55,266 bases of DNA from Bauldia litoralis (GCA_945882315.1 CAMCWB010000020.1:1-55266), one strand, 5' to 3'. Shown: positions 16,369 through 27,870, numbered from the stretch's first letter. The notes: generated by a model from the sequence alone, not told the origin. Made by a program: numbers and translations.

Positions 16369-18444
16369 ATGCCCCGCACGCATAAAATCGAGGACTACCG
16401 CAACTTCGGCATCATGGCCCACATCGATGCGGGCAAGACGACGACGACCGAGCGGATCCTCTATTACACCGGCAAGAGCCATAAGATCGGCGAAGTCCAT
16501 GACGGCGCCGCGACGATGGATTGGATGGAGCAGGAGCAGGAGCGCGGCATCACGATCACGTCGGCCGCGACAACCGCTTACTGGAACGGCCATCGCCTGA
16601 ACATCATCGACACCCCCGGCCACGTCGATTTCACGATCGAAGTAGAGCGTTCGCTGCGCGTCCTCGACGGCGCGGTATGCGTGCTCGATTCGAACCAGGG
16701 CGTTGAGCCCCAGACCGAGACCGTCTGGCGCCAGGGCGACAAGTACAAGGTTCCGCGCATCGTCTTCGCCAACAAGATGGATAAGACCGGCGCCGATTTC
16801 TATAAGTGCCTCGACGACATCGTGAAGCGCCTCGGCGCCAAGCCCATCGCGATCCAGCTGCCGATCGGCGCGGAGAGCGATTTCAAGGGCCTCGTCGACC
16901 TGGTCACGATGAAGGGCATCATCTGGCACGAGGAAGACAAGGGCGCGACTTTCGACGAGATCGAGATTCCCGACGACCTCAAGGAAAAGGCCGCCGAGTA
17001 TCGCGCTGCGCTGATCGAAGCCGCGGTCGAACTCGACGACGAAGTGCTGGCCGCCTTCTTTGAAGGCAAGGAACCCGACGAGGCGACGCTGAAGCGGCTG
17101 CTCCGCAAGGCCGTGCTGACCGGCGCCTTCTATCCGGTGCTCTGCGGCTCGGCTTTCAAGAACAAGGGCGTCCAGACGCTCCTCGACGCGGTTGTCGACT
17201 ATCTGCCGTCGCCGCTCGACGTTCCGGCGATCAAGGGTATCGACCCGCGCAAGGATACCGACGTCGTCCGCCATTCATCGGACAGCGATCCCCTCTCCAT
17301 GCTCGCCTTCAAGATCATGGACGACCCCTTCGTCGGCTCGCTCGCCTTCTGCCGCGTCTATTCGGGCAAGGTCGAGACCGGCACGACGATCCTCAACTCG
17401 CCACGCGACCGCAAGGAACGCGTCGGCCGCATGCTGCTCATGCATGCCAATCACCGCGAAGATATCAAGGAAGCCTTTTCGGGCGACATCATCGCGCTGG
17501 CCGGCATGAAAGAGGCCCGCACCGGCGACACGCTCTGCGATCCGCAGAACCCGGTCATCCTCGAGAAGATGGAATTCCCCGATCCGGTCATCGAGATCGC
17601 GGTCGAGCCCAAGACCAAGGCCGACCAGGAGCGCCTCGGCGTTGCCCTGTCGCGTCTTGCCGCCGAGGACCCGTCCTTCCGCGTTTCCACCGATCCGGAA
17701 AGCGGCCAGACGATCCTCAAGGGCATGGGCGAGCTCCATCTCGACATCAAGATCGACATCCTGCGCCGCACCCATAAGGTCGACGTCAGCGTCGGTCAGC
17801 CGCAGGTGGCTTTCCGCGAGACGATCACCAAGACGATCGAGCATTCCTACGTCCACAAGAAGCAGTCGGGCGGTTCCGGACAGTTCGCTGCCGTGACCTT
17901 CGAACTCGCGCCGAGCGGCGCCGGCGTCGGCAATCATTTCGAAGCGAAGATCGTCGGCGGCGTGGTTCCGAAGGAATACATTCCGGGCGTCGAGAAGGGC
18001 TTCAACTCGGTGATGACCTCGGGCGTCCTGATCGGTTTCCCGGTCGTGGACGTCACCGTGCGGCTCATCGACGGCAAGTATCACGACGTCGACTCGTCGG
18101 CGCTCGCCTTCGAGATCGCGACGCGGCAGGGCTTGAGGGAAGCGCTCCGCATCGCCGGTGCGGTTCTGCTCGAGCCGATCATGAAGGTCGAGGTCGTTTC
18201 GCCGGAAGAATATCTCGGCTCGGTGATCGGCGACATCAACTCCCGGCGCGGCCAGATCATCGGAACCGATACGCGCGGCAACGCGCAGATCGTCAACGCG
18301 ATGGTGCCGCTCGCCAACATGTTCGGCTACGTCAACCAGCTCCGTTCGATGAGCCAGGGACGTGCCAACTACACGATGCAGTTCGACCACTACGCACAAG
18401 TGCCTCAGGCGGTCGCTGAGGAAATCCAGGCCAAATACGCCTGA
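16369..18444 (+). CDS. fusA: Elongation factor G
   Basis: 691-residue translocation GTPase. The G1 motif [15 protein letters not shown] starts near residue 18, G3 is DTPGHVDF and G4 is NKMDKTG. Domains II to V follow with [12 protein letters not shown] and the domain IV segment around [11 protein letters not shown]. Only this copy is in the window. Length is that of the classical bacterial EF-G, not EF-G2. It precedes tuf by 38 nt. Confidence 0.98.
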   Translation: MPRTHKIEDYRNFGIMAHIDAGKTTTTERILYYTGKSHKIGEVHDGAATMDWMEQEQERGITITSAATTAYWNGHRLNIIDTPGHVDFTIEVERSLRVLDGAVCVLDSNQGVEPQTETVWRQGDKYKVPRIVFANKMDKTGADFYKCLDDIVKRLGAKPIAIQLPIGAESDFKGLVDLVTMKGIIWHEEDKGATFDEIEIPDDLKEKAAEYRAALIEAAVELDDEVLAAFFEGKEPDEATLKRLLRKAVLTGAFYPVLCGSAFKNKGVQTLLDAVVDYLPSPLDVPAIKGIDPRKDTDVVRHSSDSDPLSMLAFKIMDDPFVGSLAFCRVYSGKVETGTTILNSPRDRKERVGRMLLMHANHREDIKEAFSGDIIALAGMKEARTGDTLCDPQNPVILEKMEFPDPVIEIAVEPKTKADQERLGVALSRLAAEDPSFRVSTDPESGQTILKGMGELHLDIKIDILRRTHKVDVSVGQPQVAFRETITKTIEHSYVHKKQSGGSGQFAAVTFELAPSGAGVGNHFEAKIVGGVVPKEYIPGVEKGFNSVMTSGVLIGFPVVDVTVRLIDGKYHDVDSSALAFEIATRQGLREALRIAGAVLLEPIMKVEVVSPEEYLGSVIGDINSRRGQIIGTDTRGNAQIVNAMVPLANMFGYVNQLRSMSQGRANYTMQFDHYAQVPQAVAEEIQAKYA

Positions 18445-18482
18445 CCGCCCGTTAACGGAAATCAGAAAGACGGAGAGCCCCG

Positions 18483-19673
18483 ATGGCTAAAGAGAAATTC
18501 CAGCGGAACAAGCCGCATTGTAACATTGGGACGATCGGCCACGTCGACCACGGCAAGACGTCGTTGACGGCCGCGATCACCAAGGTTCTGGCAGAGACGG
18601 GCGGTGCCAAGTACACCGCCTACGACCAGATCGACGCCGCGCCGGAAGAGAAGGCGCGCGGTATCACGATCTCGACCGCTCACGTCGAATACGAGACGGC
18701 GAACCGCCATTACGCTCACGTCGATTGCCCCGGCCACGCTGACTATGTGAAGAACATGATCACCGGCGCCGCGCAGATGGACGGCGCGATCCTGGTCGTG
18801 TCTGCCGCCGACGGCCCGATGCCGCAGACCCGCGAGCACATCCTGCTCGCCCGTCAGGTCGGCGTGCCGGCGCTGGTCGTGTTCCTCAACAAGTGCGACA
18901 TGGTCGACGATCCCGAGCTCCTCGACCTCGTCGAGCTCGAGGTTCGCGAGCTTCTGTCGAAGTACGAGTACCCCGGCGACGACATCCCGATGGTTCGCGG
19001 CTCGGCCACCGAAGCCCTGAACGACGGCAGCAAGGAACTTGGTCACGACGCCATCCTCAAGCTGATGGAAGCGGTCGACGCTTACATTCCGCAGCCGGAG
19101 CGTCCGATCGACAAGCCCTTCCTGATGCCGATCGAGGACGTGTTCTCGATCTCGGGTCGCGGCACCGTCGTCACCGGTCGTGTCGAGCGCGGCATCGTCA
19201 AGGTTGGCGAGACCGTCGAGATCGTCGGCATCCGCGCGACTTCGTCGACCACCGTCACCGGCGTCGAAATGTTCCGCAAGCTCCTCGACCAGGGGCAGGC
19301 GGGCGACAACATCGGTGCGCTCCTCCGCGGTATCGACCGTGAAGGTGTCGAGCGCGGCCAGATTCTCTGCAAGCCGGGCTCGGTGACGCCGCACACGGTG
19401 TTTAAGGCCGAGGCTTACATCCTGACCAAGGAAGAGGGCGGCCGTCATACTCCGTTCTTCACCAACTACCGGCCGCAGTTCTACTTCCGCACGACCGACG
19501 TGACCGGTGTGGTGTCTCTCCCCGAGGGCACCGAGATGGTCATGCCCGGCGACAATATCTCGATGGAAGTCACTCTCATCGTGCCGATCGCGATGGAAGA
19601 GAAACTTCGCTTCGCTATCCGCGAAGGTGGCCGCACTGTCGGCGCCGGCGTGGTCGCGACGATCATCAAGTAA
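18483..19673 (+). CDS. tuf: Elongation factor Tu
   Basis: 396-residue EF-Tu, which delivers aminoacyl-tRNA. Motifs are [14 protein letters not shown] (near 19), [18 protein letters not shown] (near 81) and NKCDMVDD (near 136). AAAGACGGAGAGCCCCG precedes ATG 18483. It is the last gene of the str unit, closed by an intrinsic terminator 8 nt after the stop. Many relatives have a second identical copy before secE; this window shows none there. Confidence 0.98.
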   Translation: MAKEKFQRNKPHCNIGTIGHVDHGKTSLTAAITKVLAETGGAKYTAYDQIDAAPEEKARGITISTAHVEYETANRHYAHVDCPGHADYVKNMITGAAQMDGAILVVSAADGPMPQTREHILLARQVGVPALVVFLNKCDMVDDPELLDLVELEVRELLSKYEYPGDDIPMVRGSATEALNDGSKELGHDAILKLMEAVDAYIPQPERPIDKPFLMPIEDVFSISGRGTVVTGRVERGIVKVGETVEIVGIRATSSTTVTGVEMFRKLLDQGQAGDNIGALLRGIDREGVERGQILCKPGSVTPHTVFKAEAYILTKEEGGRHTPFFTNYRPQFYFRTTDVTGVVSLPEGTEMVMPGDNISMEVTLIVPIAMEEKLRFAIREGGRTVGAGVVATIIK

Positions 19674-19681
19674 GGAAAAAA

Positions 19682-19717
19682 GCGGGCGCGACGATCAAGC
19701 CGCGCCCGCCTGTTTTT
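19682..19717 (+). terminator. Intrinsic terminator between tuf and rpsJ
   Basis: GCGGGCGCG (19682-19690) pairs with CGCGCCCGC (19701-19709) across a 10-nt loop, followed by CTGTTTTT. It separates the str unit from the S10 unit, only 12 nt before the rpsJ start codon. Confidence 0.85.
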
Positions 19718-19729
19718 AGGAACCGATCG

Positions 19730-20038
19730 ATGAACGGCCAGAATATCCGGATCCGGCTCAAGGCGTTCGACCATCGAATTCTCGATGCGTCGACCCGCGA
19801 GATCGTCAACACTGCCAAGCGGACGGGCGCGCGCGTGCGCGGTCCCGTGCCTCTTCCGACCCGGATCGAGAAGTTCACGGTCAACCGGTCGCCGCATGTC
19901 GACAAGAAGAGCCGCGAACAGTTCGAAATGCGGACGCACAAGCGTCTGCTCGATATCGTCGATCCGACTCCGCAGACGGTGGACGCGCTGATGAAGCTCG
20001 ACCTCGCCGCCGGCGTTGATGTCGAGATCAAGCTGTAA
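19730..20038 (+). CDS. rpsJ: 30S ribosomal protein S10
   Basis: 102-residue S10. Besides its place in the 30S head it is NusE, the partner of NusB and NusG in antitermination. It opens [19 protein letters not shown], and [20 protein letters not shown] is the conserved loop. It starts 12 nt after the terminator T-run. Transcription must therefore come from read-through of tuf or from a promoter inside tuf; no promoter fits in the gap. Confidence 0.97.
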   Translation: MNGQNIRIRLKAFDHRILDASTREIVNTAKRTGARVRGPVPLPTRIEKFTVNRSPHVDKKSREQFEMRTHKRLLDIVDPTPQTVDALMKLDLAAGVDVEIKL

Positions 20039-20065
20039 GCGCGAGCGGGGAAGGCGAGATAAGCC

Positions 20066-20785
20066 ATGCGCTCTGGAGTGATTACACAGAAGCTGGGCAT
20101 GACCCGCGTCTTTACGGAGACGGGGGAGCAGGTGCCGGTGACCGTGCTGAAGCTCGATAATTGTCAGGTCGTCGCCCAGCGCACGGCCGAGAAGAACGGC
20201 TATACCGCCGTTCAGCTCGGTGTCGGCCTGGCGAAGGTGAAAAACGTGTCGCGTGCACTGCGCGGCCATTTCGCCAAGGCCTCTGTCGAGCCCAAGCGGA
20301 AGATGGCGGAGTTCCGGGTCAGCCCGGAAAACCTCCTCGATGTCGGTGCCGAGATTACCGCGGACCATTTCATCGTCGGCCAGTTCGTCGATGTGACCGG
20401 TACCTCGATCGGCAAGGGCTTCCAGGGCGTCATCAAGCGCCACAATTTCCGGGGTGGCCGCGCCACCCACGGTAACTCGGTCAGCCATCGAACCCACGGT
20501 TCGACCGGCCAGCGCCAGGATCCGGGCAAGGTCTTCAAAGGCAAGAAGATGGCCGGCCACATGGGCGATGAGCGGGTCACCACTCAGAACCTCAAGATCG
20601 TGCGCACCGATGTCGACCGCGGCCTGATCATGGTCGAGGGCGCGGTGCCCGGTGCCAAGGGCGGTTTCATCCTCGTCCGCGACGCCGTGAAGAAGGCGCT
20701 GCCGGAAGGCGTGCCGACGCCGGGCGCTTTCAGGAAGCGCGAAGGCGTCGCCGTTCAGCCGGCCGCCGCAGAGGGGGCTGAGTAA
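20066..20785 (+). CDS. rplC: 50S ribosomal protein L3
   Basis: 239-residue L3, an early assembly protein whose loop reaches the peptidyl transferase centre. It opens [20 protein letters not shown]. The central loop has [20 protein letters not shown], containing the glutamine methylated in many bacteria. The C-terminus has an extra Ala/Glu-rich tail of about 20 residues, common in alphaproteobacteria. Its stop overlaps the rplD start by one base (TAATG). Confidence 0.98.
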   Translation: MRSGVITQKLGMTRVFTETGEQVPVTVLKLDNCQVVAQRTAEKNGYTAVQLGVGLAKVKNVSRALRGHFAKASVEPKRKMAEFRVSPENLLDVGAEITADHFIVGQFVDVTGTSIGKGFQGVIKRHNFRGGRATHGNSVSHRTHGSTGQRQDPGKVFKGKKMAGHMGDERVTTQNLKIVRTDVDRGLIMVEGAVPGAKGGFILVRDAVKKALPEGVPTPGAFRKREGVAVQPAAAEGAE

Positions 20786-21405
20786 TGGATCACAAGGTAA
20801 CCAGCTTCGACGGCAAGGCTGACGGTTCGATCGTCCTTCCGGACGACATTTTCGGACTTGAGCCGCGCGCCGACATCCTCCAGCGCATGGTGCGCTGGCA
20901 GTTGTCGAAGCGCCAGGCCGGCACGCACAAGACCAAGACCCGCGGCGAGATCTCGGCGACGACGAAGAAATTCGGCAATCAGAAGGGCGGCGGTCGCGCT
21001 CGTCACGGCGCCAAGTCGGCTCCGCAGTTCCGCGGCGGCGGCAAGGCCTTCGGCCCGGTTGTCCGCAGCCACGAGCATGATCTGCCGAAGAAGGTGAGGG
21101 CGCTCGCTCTGAAGCACGCCCTTTCGGACAAGCTGAAGGGTGACAAGCTCATCGTGGTCGCCGATGCGGTCGCCAACGAGCCGAAGACCAAGGCGCTTGC
21201 CGAACGTTTCGCCAAGCTCGGCCTCGCCAACGCGCTGATCATCGACGGCGCGGCGGTGGACGTCAATTTCGCCAAGGCGGCGCGCAACATCATCGGTGTC
21301 GACGTCCTGCCGGTCCAGGGCATCAACGTCTACGACATCATGCGGCGCGACACGCTCGTGCTGACCAAGGCCGCCGTCGAGGCTCTGACGGAGCGATTTA
21401 AATGA
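20785..21405 (+). CDS. rplD: 50S ribosomal protein L4
   Basis: 206-residue L4, which lines the exit tunnel and in enterobacteria also represses the S10 operon. The conserved tunnel loop includes [20 protein letters not shown]. The N-terminus [16 protein letters not shown] is alphaproteobacterial in type. It overlaps rplC by one base and rplW by four (ATGA), so translation is probably coupled. No S10-type L4 leader was recognised upstream of rpsJ. Confidence 0.97.
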   Translation: MDHKVTSFDGKADGSIVLPDDIFGLEPRADILQRMVRWQLSKRQAGTHKTKTRGEISATTKKFGNQKGGGRARHGAKSAPQFRGGGKAFGPVVRSHEHDLPKKVRALALKHALSDKLKGDKLIVVADAVANEPKTKALAERFAKLGLANALIIDGAAVDVNFAKAARNIIGVDVLPVQGINVYDIMRRDTLVLTKAAVEALTERFK

Positions 21406-21695
21406 ACGCGCACAGTCACTACGACGTCATCCGCAGCCCGGTCATCACCGAGAAGTCGACCACTGCTTCCGAGCAGGACAAGGTTGTCTTCACTGTCGCC
21501 AAGACGGCGACGAAGGAAGAGATCAAGGCAGCGGTCGAGGCTCTCTTCAAAGTCAAGGTGAAGAGCGTCAACACACTGGTCCGCAAGGGCAAGAACAAGC
21601 GTTTTCGCGGCGTTCCCGGCCGTACGAGCGACATCAAGCGCGCGATTGTCACCCTTCAAGAGGGCCAGACGATCGACGTGACCACCGGATTGTGA
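21402..21695 (+). CDS. rplW: 50S ribosomal protein L23
   Basis: 97-residue L23 at the tunnel exit, docking site of trigger factor and SRP. It contains [19 protein letters not shown] and the conserved [19 protein letters not shown]. The trigger-factor contact Glu is in ITEKS. It starts inside the rplD stop (ATGA overlap). Confidence 0.97.
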   Translation: MNAHSHYDVIRSPVITEKSTTASEQDKVVFTVAKTATKEEIKAAVEALFKVKVKSVNTLVRKGKNKRFRGVPGRTSDIKRAIVTLQEGQTIDVTTGL

Positions 21696-21712
21696 GTTAG
21701 CGGGCTAGAGCG

Positions 21713-22546
21713 ATGGCACTCAAGACCTTCAAACCGACGACCCCGAGCCAGCGCCAGCTGGTCCTCGTTGATCGTTCGGAGCTCTACAAGGGCAAGCCGG
21801 TAAAAGGCCTGACCGAGGGCAAGCATTCGAGCGGCGGCCGCAACAACCACGGCCGTATCACGGTTCGCTGGCGTGGCGGCGGCCACAAGCGCGCCTATCG
21901 CCTGGTCGATTTCAAGCGCACCAAGCTTGATATGCCGGCGGTGGTCGAGCGGCTGGAATATGATCCGAACCGGACGGCGTTCATTGCGCTCATCCGCTAC
22001 GGCGATGGCGAGCTGTCGTATATCCTCGCCCCGCAGCGTCTCGCCGTCGGCGACAATGTCGTCGCCGGCCGCCAGGCCGACATCAAGCCGGGCAATGCGA
22101 TGCCGCTGCAGGCGATGCCGGTCGGCACCATCGTCCACAATGTCGAGATGAAGCCGGGTCGCGGCGGCCAGATCGCCCGGTCGGCCGGAACTTACGCCCA
22201 GTATGTCGGCCGCGATGCCGGTTACGCCATCCTGCGGCTGAATTCCGGCGAGCAGCGTCTCGTCCACCAGAACTGCATGGCAACCGTCGGCGCGGTCTCG
22301 AACCCGGACCATGGCAACATCTCGATCGGTAAGGCCGGTCGTAACCGCTGGCTCGGCAAGAAGCCGAGTGTCCGCGGCGTCGCCATGAACCCCGTCGATC
22401 ACCCGCATGGCGGCGGCGAAGGCCGCACCTCGGGCGGCCGCCACCCGGTTACGCCGTGGGGCAAGCCGACCAAGGGCAAGAAGACGCGCAATAACAAGCG
22501 CACCCAGAAATTCATCGCGCGCAGCCGTCATGCTCGCAAGTCGTAA
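21713..22546 (+). CDS. rplB: 50S ribosomal protein L2
   Basis: 277-residue L2, needed for subunit joining and peptidyl transfer. The OB and SH3-like domains are complete. Conserved [19 protein letters not shown] is near the N-terminus. The C-terminal [14 protein letters not shown] carries the functionally important histidine. Length is normal. 15 nt separate it from rpsS. Confidence 0.98.
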   Translation: MALKTFKPTTPSQRQLVLVDRSELYKGKPVKGLTEGKHSSGGRNNHGRITVRWRGGGHKRAYRLVDFKRTKLDMPAVVERLEYDPNRTAFIALIRYGDGELSYILAPQRLAVGDNVVAGRQADIKPGNAMPLQAMPVGTIVHNVEMKPGRGGQIARSAGTYAQYVGRDAGYAILRLNSGEQRLVHQNCMATVGAVSNPDHGNISIGKAGRNRWLGKKPSVRGVAMNPVDHPHGGGEGRTSGGRHPVTPWGKPTKGKKTRNNKRTQKFIARSRHARKS

Positions 22547-22561
22547 TCGGAGACGCTGACC

Positions 22562-22837
22562 GTGGCTCGCTCAGTTTGGAAAGGCCCCTTCGTCGACGGC
22601 TTTGTTCTGCGCAAGGCAGAAAAAGCACGTGGCGGCCGGGCTGAAGTTATCAAGATCTGGAGCCGGCGCTCGACGATCCTGCCGCAATTCGTCGGCCTGA
22701 CCTTCGGCGTGTACAACGGCCAGAAGCACGTTCCCGTGCTCGTCAGCGAGGACATGGTCGGTCACAAGTTCGGCGAGTTCTCGCCGACGCGGACCTTCCA
22801 CGGCCATTCGTCTGACAAGAAGGCGAAGAGGGCCTGA
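22562..22837 (+). CDS. rpsS: 30S ribosomal protein S19
   Basis: 91-residue S19 of the 30S head, partner of S13 at the A-site finger. [18 protein letters not shown] and [15 protein letters not shown] are family signatures. The start is GTG 22562, two bases after CGGAGACGCTGACC. rplV follows after 2 nt. Confidence 0.97.
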   Translation: MARSVWKGPFVDGFVLRKAEKARGGRAEVIKIWSRRSTILPQFVGLTFGVYNGQKHVPVLVSEDMVGHKFGEFSPTRTFHGHSSDKKAKRA

Positions 22838-22839
22838 TC

Positions 22840-23220
22840 ATGAGCAAGGCGAAACGCGAGCGGGTGCTCAAGGACAACGAAGCCCGCGCCCGGACCAGCA
22901 TGATGCGGGTTTCGGCGCAGAAGCTGAACCTGGTTGCGGCGATGATCCGCGGCAAGAAGGTGTCGAAGGCGCTCGCCGAACTGACGTTCAGCCGCAAGCG
23001 GATCGCGATCGACGTCAAGAAGACGCTGGAATCCGCCGTGGCCAATGCCGAGAACAATCATGATCTCGACGTCGACTCCCTGGTCGTCGCCGAGGCGCAT
23101 GTTGGCAATGCGCTGATGCTGAAGCGCTGGACGCCGCGGGCTCGTGGCCGCGTCGGTCGTATCCGCAAGCGTTTCTCGCATCTGACCATTGTCGTTCGCG
23201 AAGTCGAGGAGTCCGCCTGA
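22840..23220 (+). CDS. rplV: 50S ribosomal protein L22
   Basis: 126-residue L22, whose extended beta-hairpin lines the tunnel constriction. The hairpin segment [20 protein letters not shown] matches macrolide-sensitive family members, with no deletion in the loop. Its stop overlaps the rpsC start (TGATG). Confidence 0.97.
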   Translation: MSKAKRERVLKDNEARARTSMMRVSAQKLNLVAAMIRGKKVSKALAELTFSRKRIAIDVKKTLESAVANAENNHDLDVDSLVVAEAHVGNALMLKRWTPRARGRVGRIRKRFSHLTIVVREVEESA

Positions 23221-23933
23221 TGGGACAGAAGATTAATCCGATCGGGCTCAGGCTCGGCATCAACCGGACATGGGACTCGCGCTGGTTCGCCAACAAGGGC
23301 GAATACGGCCGTCTTCTTCACGAAGACATGCAGATCCGCGCCGCGCTGATGAAGGAATTGAAGCAGGCCGCGGTGTCGAAGGTGATCATCGAGCGCCCGC
23401 ACAAGAAGTGCCGCGTCACGGTCCACTCGGCCCGTCCGGGCATCGTCATCGGCAAGAAGGGCGCCGATATCGAGAAGCTCCGGAAGCTCGTCGCGAGCAT
23501 GACCGACTCCGAAGTTCACATCAATATCGTCGAAATCCGCAAGCCCGAGATTGACGCCTACCTCGTCGCCGCTTCGATCGCCCAGCAGCTTGAGCGCCGC
23601 GTTGCGTTCCGCCGGGCCATGAAGCGCGCCGTTCAGTCGGCCATGCGGCTTGGCGCCGAGGGCATCCGCATCACCTGCGGCGGCCGTCTCGGCGGCGCCG
23701 AGATCGCGCGGACGGAATGGTATCGCGAGGGCCGGGTGCCGCTGCACACGCTGCGCGCCGATGTCGATTACGGCGTTGCCACGGCGAACACCGCTTACGG
23801 CACGTGCGGCATCAAGGTCTGGATCTTCAAGGGCGAGATCATGGAGCACGATCCGATGGCGTCCGAGCGCCGTCAGACCGAAGGCGCCGATCAGGGCCAG
23901 TCGTCGTCGCGCCGTCGCGACGCGGCCGCTTAA
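23220..23933 (+). CDS. rpsC: 30S ribosomal protein S3
   Basis: 237-residue S3, part of the mRNA entry tunnel with helicase function. It opens [20 protein letters not shown]. The KH domain has [16 protein letters not shown] (near 75-90). The C-terminal domain has [18 protein letters not shown]. The tail is a polar, basic, Ala-ending extension of about 20 residues. It overlaps rplV by one base. Confidence 0.98.
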   Translation: MGQKINPIGLRLGINRTWDSRWFANKGEYGRLLHEDMQIRAALMKELKQAAVSKVIIERPHKKCRVTVHSARPGIVIGKKGADIEKLRKLVASMTDSEVHINIVEIRKPEIDAYLVAASIAQQLERRVAFRRAMKRAVQSAMRLGAEGIRITCGGRLGGAEIARTEWYREGRVPLHTLRADVDYGVATANTAYGTCGIKVWIFKGEIMEHDPMASERRQTEGADQGQSSSRRRDAAA

Positions 23934-23952
23934 GGACTGAAAGTCGACCATC

Positions 23953-24366
23953 ATGTTGCAACCGAAGCGCACCAAATTCCGCAAGCAGTTTAAGGGCCGC
24001 ATCCATGGCGTTGCGACCTCCGGTGCCGATCTGACCTTCGGGGCGTTCGGCCTGAAGGCGCTCGAGCCGGAGCGGGTCACCGCCCGCCAGATCGAAGCGG
24101 CCCGTCGTGCCATCACGCGTCATATGAAGCGTGCCGGCCGCGTCTGGATCCGCGTGTTCCCGGATGTTCCGGTTTCCAAGAAGCCGACCGAAGTCCGCAT
24201 GGGCAAGGGCAAGGGTGCAATTGAGTTCTGGGCCTGCCGGGTGAAGCCGGGCCGGATCATGTTTGAAATCGACGGCGTCCCGACCGACCTGGCGCGTGAA
24301 GCGTTGCGTCTGGGTGCCGCCAAGTTGCCGATCCGGACGCGCTTCGTTTCGCGCATTCCGGACTGA
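23953..24366 (+). CDS. rplP: 50S ribosomal protein L16
   Basis: 137-residue L16, organising the A-site side of the 50[20 protein letters not shown] and [17 protein letters not shown] are family signatures. The latter includes the arginine region that is hydroxylated in some bacteria. 17 nt separate it from rpmC. Confidence 0.98.
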   Translation: MLQPKRTKFRKQFKGRIHGVATSGADLTFGAFGLKALEPERVTARQIEAARRAITRHMKRAGRVWIRVFPDVPVSKKPTEVRMGKGKGAIEFWACRVKPGRIMFEIDGVPTDLAREALRLGAAKLPIRTRFVSRIPD

Positions 24367-24383
24367 GATTCGAGGACAGGATT

Positions 24384-24584
24384 ATGAAACCGGGTGATGC
24401 GCGCCATATGTCGGTCGACCAGCTCGACGACGAACTGGTCAAGCTGAAGAAGGAGCAGTTCAATCTGCGCTTCCAGCGGGCGACCGGACAGCTTGAGAAC
24501 ACGTCGCGCGTGCGCACGGTCCGCCGTGATATCGCCCGCGTGGCCACGATCGCCGCTGAAAAGCGCGCGACAGCAAAGGGTTGA
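24384..24584 (+). CDS. rpmC: 50S ribosomal protein L29
   Basis: 66-residue two-helix L29 beside L23 at the tunnel exit. It contains [20 protein letters not shown] and the [12 protein letters not shown] segment. rpsQ begins 9 nt later. Confidence 0.95.
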   Translation: MKPGDARHMSVDQLDDELVKLKKEQFNLRFQRATGQLENTSRVRTVRRDIARVATIAAEKRATAKG

Positions 24585-24593
24585 GGGTTCGAC

Positions 24594-24836
24594 ATGCCGA
24601 AACGCGTTCTGCAGGGCACCGTCGTCAGCGACAAGAATGACAAGACGGTGGTGGTGCGCGTCGAGCGCCGCTTCACCCATCCGCTTCTGAAGAAGACGAT
24701 CCGTCGTTCCAAGAAGTATCACGCCCATGACGAGGGCAATGTGCACAAGGTCGGCGATACGGTCTCCATCGAGGAGACCAAGCCGATTTCGAAGAACAAG
24801 AGCTGGATCGTGGTTGAAGCCGCGGCCGGCAAGTAA
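24594..24836 (+). CDS. rpsQ: 30S ribosomal protein S17
   Basis: 80-residue S17, an OB-fold primary binder of the 16S 5' domain. [20 protein letters not shown] and [17 protein letters not shown] are typical. The C-terminus is slightly shorter than some relatives. 60 nt separate it from rplN, the widest gap in this part of the operon; nothing but the rplN ribosome binding site is evident there. Confidence 0.96.
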   Translation: MPKRVLQGTVVSDKNDKTVVVRVERRFTHPLLKKTIRRSKKYHAHDEGNVHKVGDTVSIEETKPISKNKSWIVVEAAAGK

Positions 24837-24896
24837 AGGACCGGCGGCCATCGCGCTTAAGGCGTGCCGGGCACCGAAAGAGAAGAGCAGACTGTC

Positions 24897-25265
24897 ATGA
24901 TCCAGATGCAGACTAACCTCGACGTCGCCGATAATTCCGGTGCCCGTCGTGTCATGTGCATCAAGGTGCTTGGCGGCTCCAAGCGTAAATATGCCTCGGT
25001 CGGCGACATCATCGTCGTCTCGATCAAGGAGGCTATTCCGCGCGGCCGCGTCAAGAAGGGCGACGTCATGAAGGCGGTCGTCGTTCGCACCGCGAAGGAC
25101 ATCCGCCGCGCCGACGGCAGCGTGATCCGCTTCGACCGCAACGCGGCCGTGCTGATCAACAACCAGTCGGAGCCGGTCGGCACCCGTATCTTCGGACCGG
25201 TGCCGCGCGAGCTTCGCGCCAAGAACCACATGAAGATCATCTCGCTCGCGCCGGAGGTGCTGTAA
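24897..25265 (+). CDS. rplN: 50S ribosomal protein L14
   Basis: 122-residue L14, which forms bridges to 16S rRNA and binds the silencing factor RsfS. ATG 24897 gives [19 protein letters not shown] and the usual length. The frame is open for eleven more codons upstream, but that part is not conserved and overlaps the ribosome binding site (AGAGAAGAG). [19 protein letters not shown] is conserved. Its stop overlaps the rplX start. Confidence 0.97.
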   Translation: MIQMQTNLDVADNSGARRVMCIKVLGGSKRKYASVGDIIVVSIKEAIPRGRVKKGDVMKAVVVRTAKDIRRADGSVIRFDRNAAVLINNQSEPVGTRIFGPVPRELRAKNHMKIISLAPEVL

Positions 25266-25591
25266 TGGCCGCGCGCATCAAGAAGGGCGACAAGGTCGTC
25301 GTCAGGACGGGCAAGGACAAGGGCAAGACCGGGGAAGTCCTCCGGATCATCCCGGAAGACAGCCGTGCCGTCGTCCGTGGCATCAATGTTTCGCGGCGCC
25401 ACCAGCGCCAGACGACCACCGCCCAGGGCGGCATCGTCAGCAAGGAAATGCCGATCCATCTTTCCAACGTGGCGATCGTTGATCCGCGCGATGGCAAGGC
25501 GAGCCGGGTCGGTTTCAAGTTCGTAGGCGAAGGCGAGGCCCGCAGGAAGGTCCGCTTTGCCAAGCTGTCAGGAGACGTGATCGATGGCTGA
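25265..25591 (+). CDS. rplX: 50S ribosomal protein L24
   Basis: 108-residue L24, an assembly initiator. The KOW motif is in [20 protein letters not shown] (about 4-23). [18 protein letters not shown] is conserved. It overlaps rplN by one base and rplE by eight. Confidence 0.97.
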   Translation: MAARIKKGDKVVVRTGKDKGKTGEVLRIIPEDSRAVVRGINVSRRHQRQTTTAQGGIVSKEMPIHLSNVAIVDPRDGKASRVGFKFVGEGEARRKVRFAKLSGDVIDG

Positions 25592-26141
25592 GACCGCCTA
25601 TGAGCCGCGGCTCAAGGTCCATTACCGCGAGAAGGTTCGGCCGACCCTCATCGAGGAGTTCGGCTACAAGAACCCGCTCGAGGTGCCGCGCATCGACAAG
25701 ATCGTGCTGAATATGGGCGTTGGCGAAGCGGTTGCCGATTCGAAGAAGGTCGGCCTCGCGCTGGGTGACCTTGCGCTCATCGCCGGCCAGAAGCCGATGG
25801 TGACCAAGTCGCGCGTCTCGATCGCCACCTTCAAGCTTCGCGAGAACATGGCGATCGGCGGCAAGGCCACCCTTCGCCGTGCCCGGATGTACGAATTCCT
25901 GGATCGCCTGGTGAATGTGGCGTTGCCCCGCGTCCGCGATTTTCGCGGCCTCAACCCGAAGAGCTTCGACGGGCGCGGCAACTTCGCCATGGGCATCAAG
26001 GAGCACATCGTGTTCCCGGAGATCAATTACGACCAGGTCGATCAGATCTGGGGCATGGACGTGATCGTTTGCACCACGGCCAAGACCGATGACGAAGCCC
26101 GGGCCCTGTTGAAGGCGCTCAATTTCCCGTTCCGTCAGTGA
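25584..26141 (+). CDS. rplE: 50S ribosomal protein L5
   Basis: 185-residue L5, which binds 5S rRNA and contacts P-site tRNA. Family segments are [37 protein letters not shown] and the C-terminal [23 protein letters not shown] 25584 lies within the end of rplX, preceded by AGGAGACGTGATCG. Confidence 0.98.
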   Translation: MAETAYEPRLKVHYREKVRPTLIEEFGYKNPLEVPRIDKIVLNMGVGEAVADSKKVGLALGDLALIAGQKPMVTKSRVSIATFKLRENMAIGGKATLRRARMYEFLDRLVNVALPRVRDFRGLNPKSFDGRGNFAMGIKEHIVFPEINYDQVDQIWGMDVIVCTTAKTDDEARALLKALNFPFRQ

Positions 26142-26168
26142 CCGCGCGACGCGTGGACCGAGGACACA

Positions 26169-26474
26169 ATGGCTAAGACCAGTTCGATTGAGAAGAACAA
26201 GCGGCGGCGCAAGTTGGTGGCGAAATACGCCAACAAGCGCGCCGAGCTGAAGACGGTGGCGAATGACGAAAGCCTGTCGCTCGAAGAGCGCTTTCAGGCC
26301 CGTCTTAAGCTTGCCGAACTGCCGCGCAATTCGTCGGCTGTCAGGGTCCGCAATCGCTGCGAGATCACCGGCCGTCCGCGCGCCTATTACCGGAAACTGA
26401 AGATGTCCCGTATCGCCATGCGCGACCTGGGCTCGACGGGCATGATTCCGGGCCTGGTCAAGTCGAGCTGGTAG
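26169..26474 (+). CDS. rpsN: 30S ribosomal protein S14 (zinc-independent)
   Basis: 101-residue S14 of the long, zinc-free class: the C-x-x-C pairs of the short zinc form are absent. [20 protein letters not shown] and [14 protein letters not shown] are signatures. rpsH begins 10 nt later. Confidence 0.97.
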   Translation: MAKTSSIEKNKRRRKLVAKYANKRAELKTVANDESLSLEERFQARLKLAELPRNSSAVRVRNRCEITGRPRAYYRKLKMSRIAMRDLGSTGMIPGLVKSSW

Positions 26475-26484
26475 GAGAGATCCG

Positions 26485-26883
26485 ATGACAATGACCGATC
26501 CTCTCGGCGATATGCTGACCCGCATCCGCAACGCGCAGATGCGCAAGAAGTCCAAGGTCTCGACCCCCGGCTCGTCGCTGCGTCAGCATGTGCTCGACGT
26601 GCTTCAGTCCGAAGGGTATATCCGCGGCTATTCGAAGGTCGACTTCGACGGTGGCCGTTCGGAATTCGAGATCGAGCTGAAATATTACGACGGCGAGCCT
26701 GTGATCCGCGAGATCGAGCGGATTTCCAAGCCCGGCCGGCGCGTCTACGCCTCGGTCAAGAACCTGCCGCGCGTCATGAATGGTCTCGGTGTGTCGATCC
26801 TGTCGACCCCGAAGGGCGTCATGTCCGACTCGGAAGCGCGCGACCAGAATGTCGGCGGCGAAGTTCTCTGCCGCGTGTTCTAA
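26485..26883 (+). CDS. rpsH: 30S ribosomal protein S8
   Basis: 132-residue S8, a primary 16S binder that represses the spc operon in enterobacteria by binding near rplE. It opens [20 protein letters not shown] and ends in the conserved [19 protein letters not shown]. The mRNA-side repressor target was not identified here. Confidence 0.97.
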   Translation: MTMTDPLGDMLTRIRNAQMRKKSKVSTPGSSLRQHVLDVLQSEGYIRGYSKVDFDGGRSEFEIELKYYDGEPVIREIERISKPGRRVYASVKNLPRVMNGLGVSILSTPKGVMSDSEARDQNVGGEVLCRVF

Positions 26884-26917
26884 GGCCGGTTACGAAACCG
26901 AATTACGGAAGAGTGTA

Positions 26918-27451
26918 ATGTCTCGTATTGGCAAGAAATCGGTCTCGGTGCCGAAGGGCGTCACCGCCACGGTCGATGGCCAGAAGGTCTCGATGAAGGG
27001 TCCGAAGGGCGAACTGTCCTTCACCGCCATCGACGCGATCGAGGTCAAGATGGATGACGGCTCCATTGCCGTCACCCCGCGCGACCAGTCCAAGACGTCG
27101 CGGTCGGCCTGGGGCATGTCGCGCACCATGGTGTCGAACCTCATCGAGGGCGTCACCAAGGGCTATGAGCGCAAGCTCGAGATCAACGGCGTCGGATACC
27201 GCGCTTCGGTGCAGGGCAAGAACCTGCAGCTCCAGCTCGGCCACAGCCACGAGATCCTCTACGCGATCCCGGCCGGCATCGCCATTGTGACGCCGAAGCC
27301 GACCGAGATCCTGATCAGCGGCATCGACAAGCAGAGGGTCGGACAGACCGCTGCCGAGATCCGTGATTATCGCGGTCCCGAGCCCTACAAGGGCAAGGGT
27401 GTGAAATATGCCGAGGAAAAGATCTTCCGCAAGGAAGGCAAGAAGAAGTAA
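26918..27451 (+). CDS. rplF: 50S ribosomal protein L6
   Basis: 177-residue L6 near the sarcin-ricin loop. ATG 26918 gives [16 protein letters not shown], the family start. The frame is open back into rpsH, but that part is unrelated. The duplicated alpha/beta fold ends in [19 protein letters not shown], the L6 signature. Confidence 0.98.
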   Translation: MSRIGKKSVSVPKGVTATVDGQKVSMKGPKGELSFTAIDAIEVKMDDGSIAVTPRDQSKTSRSAWGMSRTMVSNLIEGVTKGYERKLEINGVGYRASVQGKNLQLQLGHSHEILYAIPAGIAIVTPKPTEILISGIDKQRVGQTAAEIRDYRGPEPYKGKGVKYAEEKIFRKEGKKK

Positions 27452-27462
27452 CGGGTGAAGTC

Positions 27463-27819
27463 ATGGTGAATACGACAACAGAACGCCGTGCCGCCCGCGT
27501 CCGCCGGGCTATCCGGAAGGCCGCAAACGGCCGGCTGCGCCTCAGCGTGTTTCGGTCTTCGAAGCACATCTATGCGCAGGTCATCGACGATGCCGCGGGC
27601 CGCACGGTCGCCTCGGCGTCTTCGCTCGAGAAGGATCTGCGCGGCAAGTTGAAGACGGGCGCCGATACGGCGGCGGCCGGCGAAGTCGGCAAGCTCCTCG
27701 CCGAGCGTGCGGTTTCTGCCGGCGTCAAGGACGTCGTCTTCGATCGCGGCCGCTACATCTATCACGGCCGCGTCAAGGCTCTCGCCGACGGCGCCCGCGA
27801 AGGCGGTCTGAATTTCTGA
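27463..27819 (+). CDS. rplR: 50S ribosomal protein L18
   Basis: 118-residue L18, a 5S rRNA binder. [20 protein letters not shown] and [20 protein letters not shown] are conserved. The very N-terminus ([19 protein letters not shown]) is a basic, probably disordered rRNA-binding tail. It lies 11 nt after rplF. Confidence 0.97.
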   Translation: MVNTTTERRAARVRRAIRKAANGRLRLSVFRSSKHIYAQVIDDAAGRTVASASSLEKDLRGKLKTGADTAAAGEVGKLLAERAVSAGVKDVVFDRGRYIYHGRVKALADGAREGGLNF

Positions 27820-27870
27820 GGCCTTGAACAGGGCCGTCACGACAACGATATCGGATGATTGGACGAGAAC

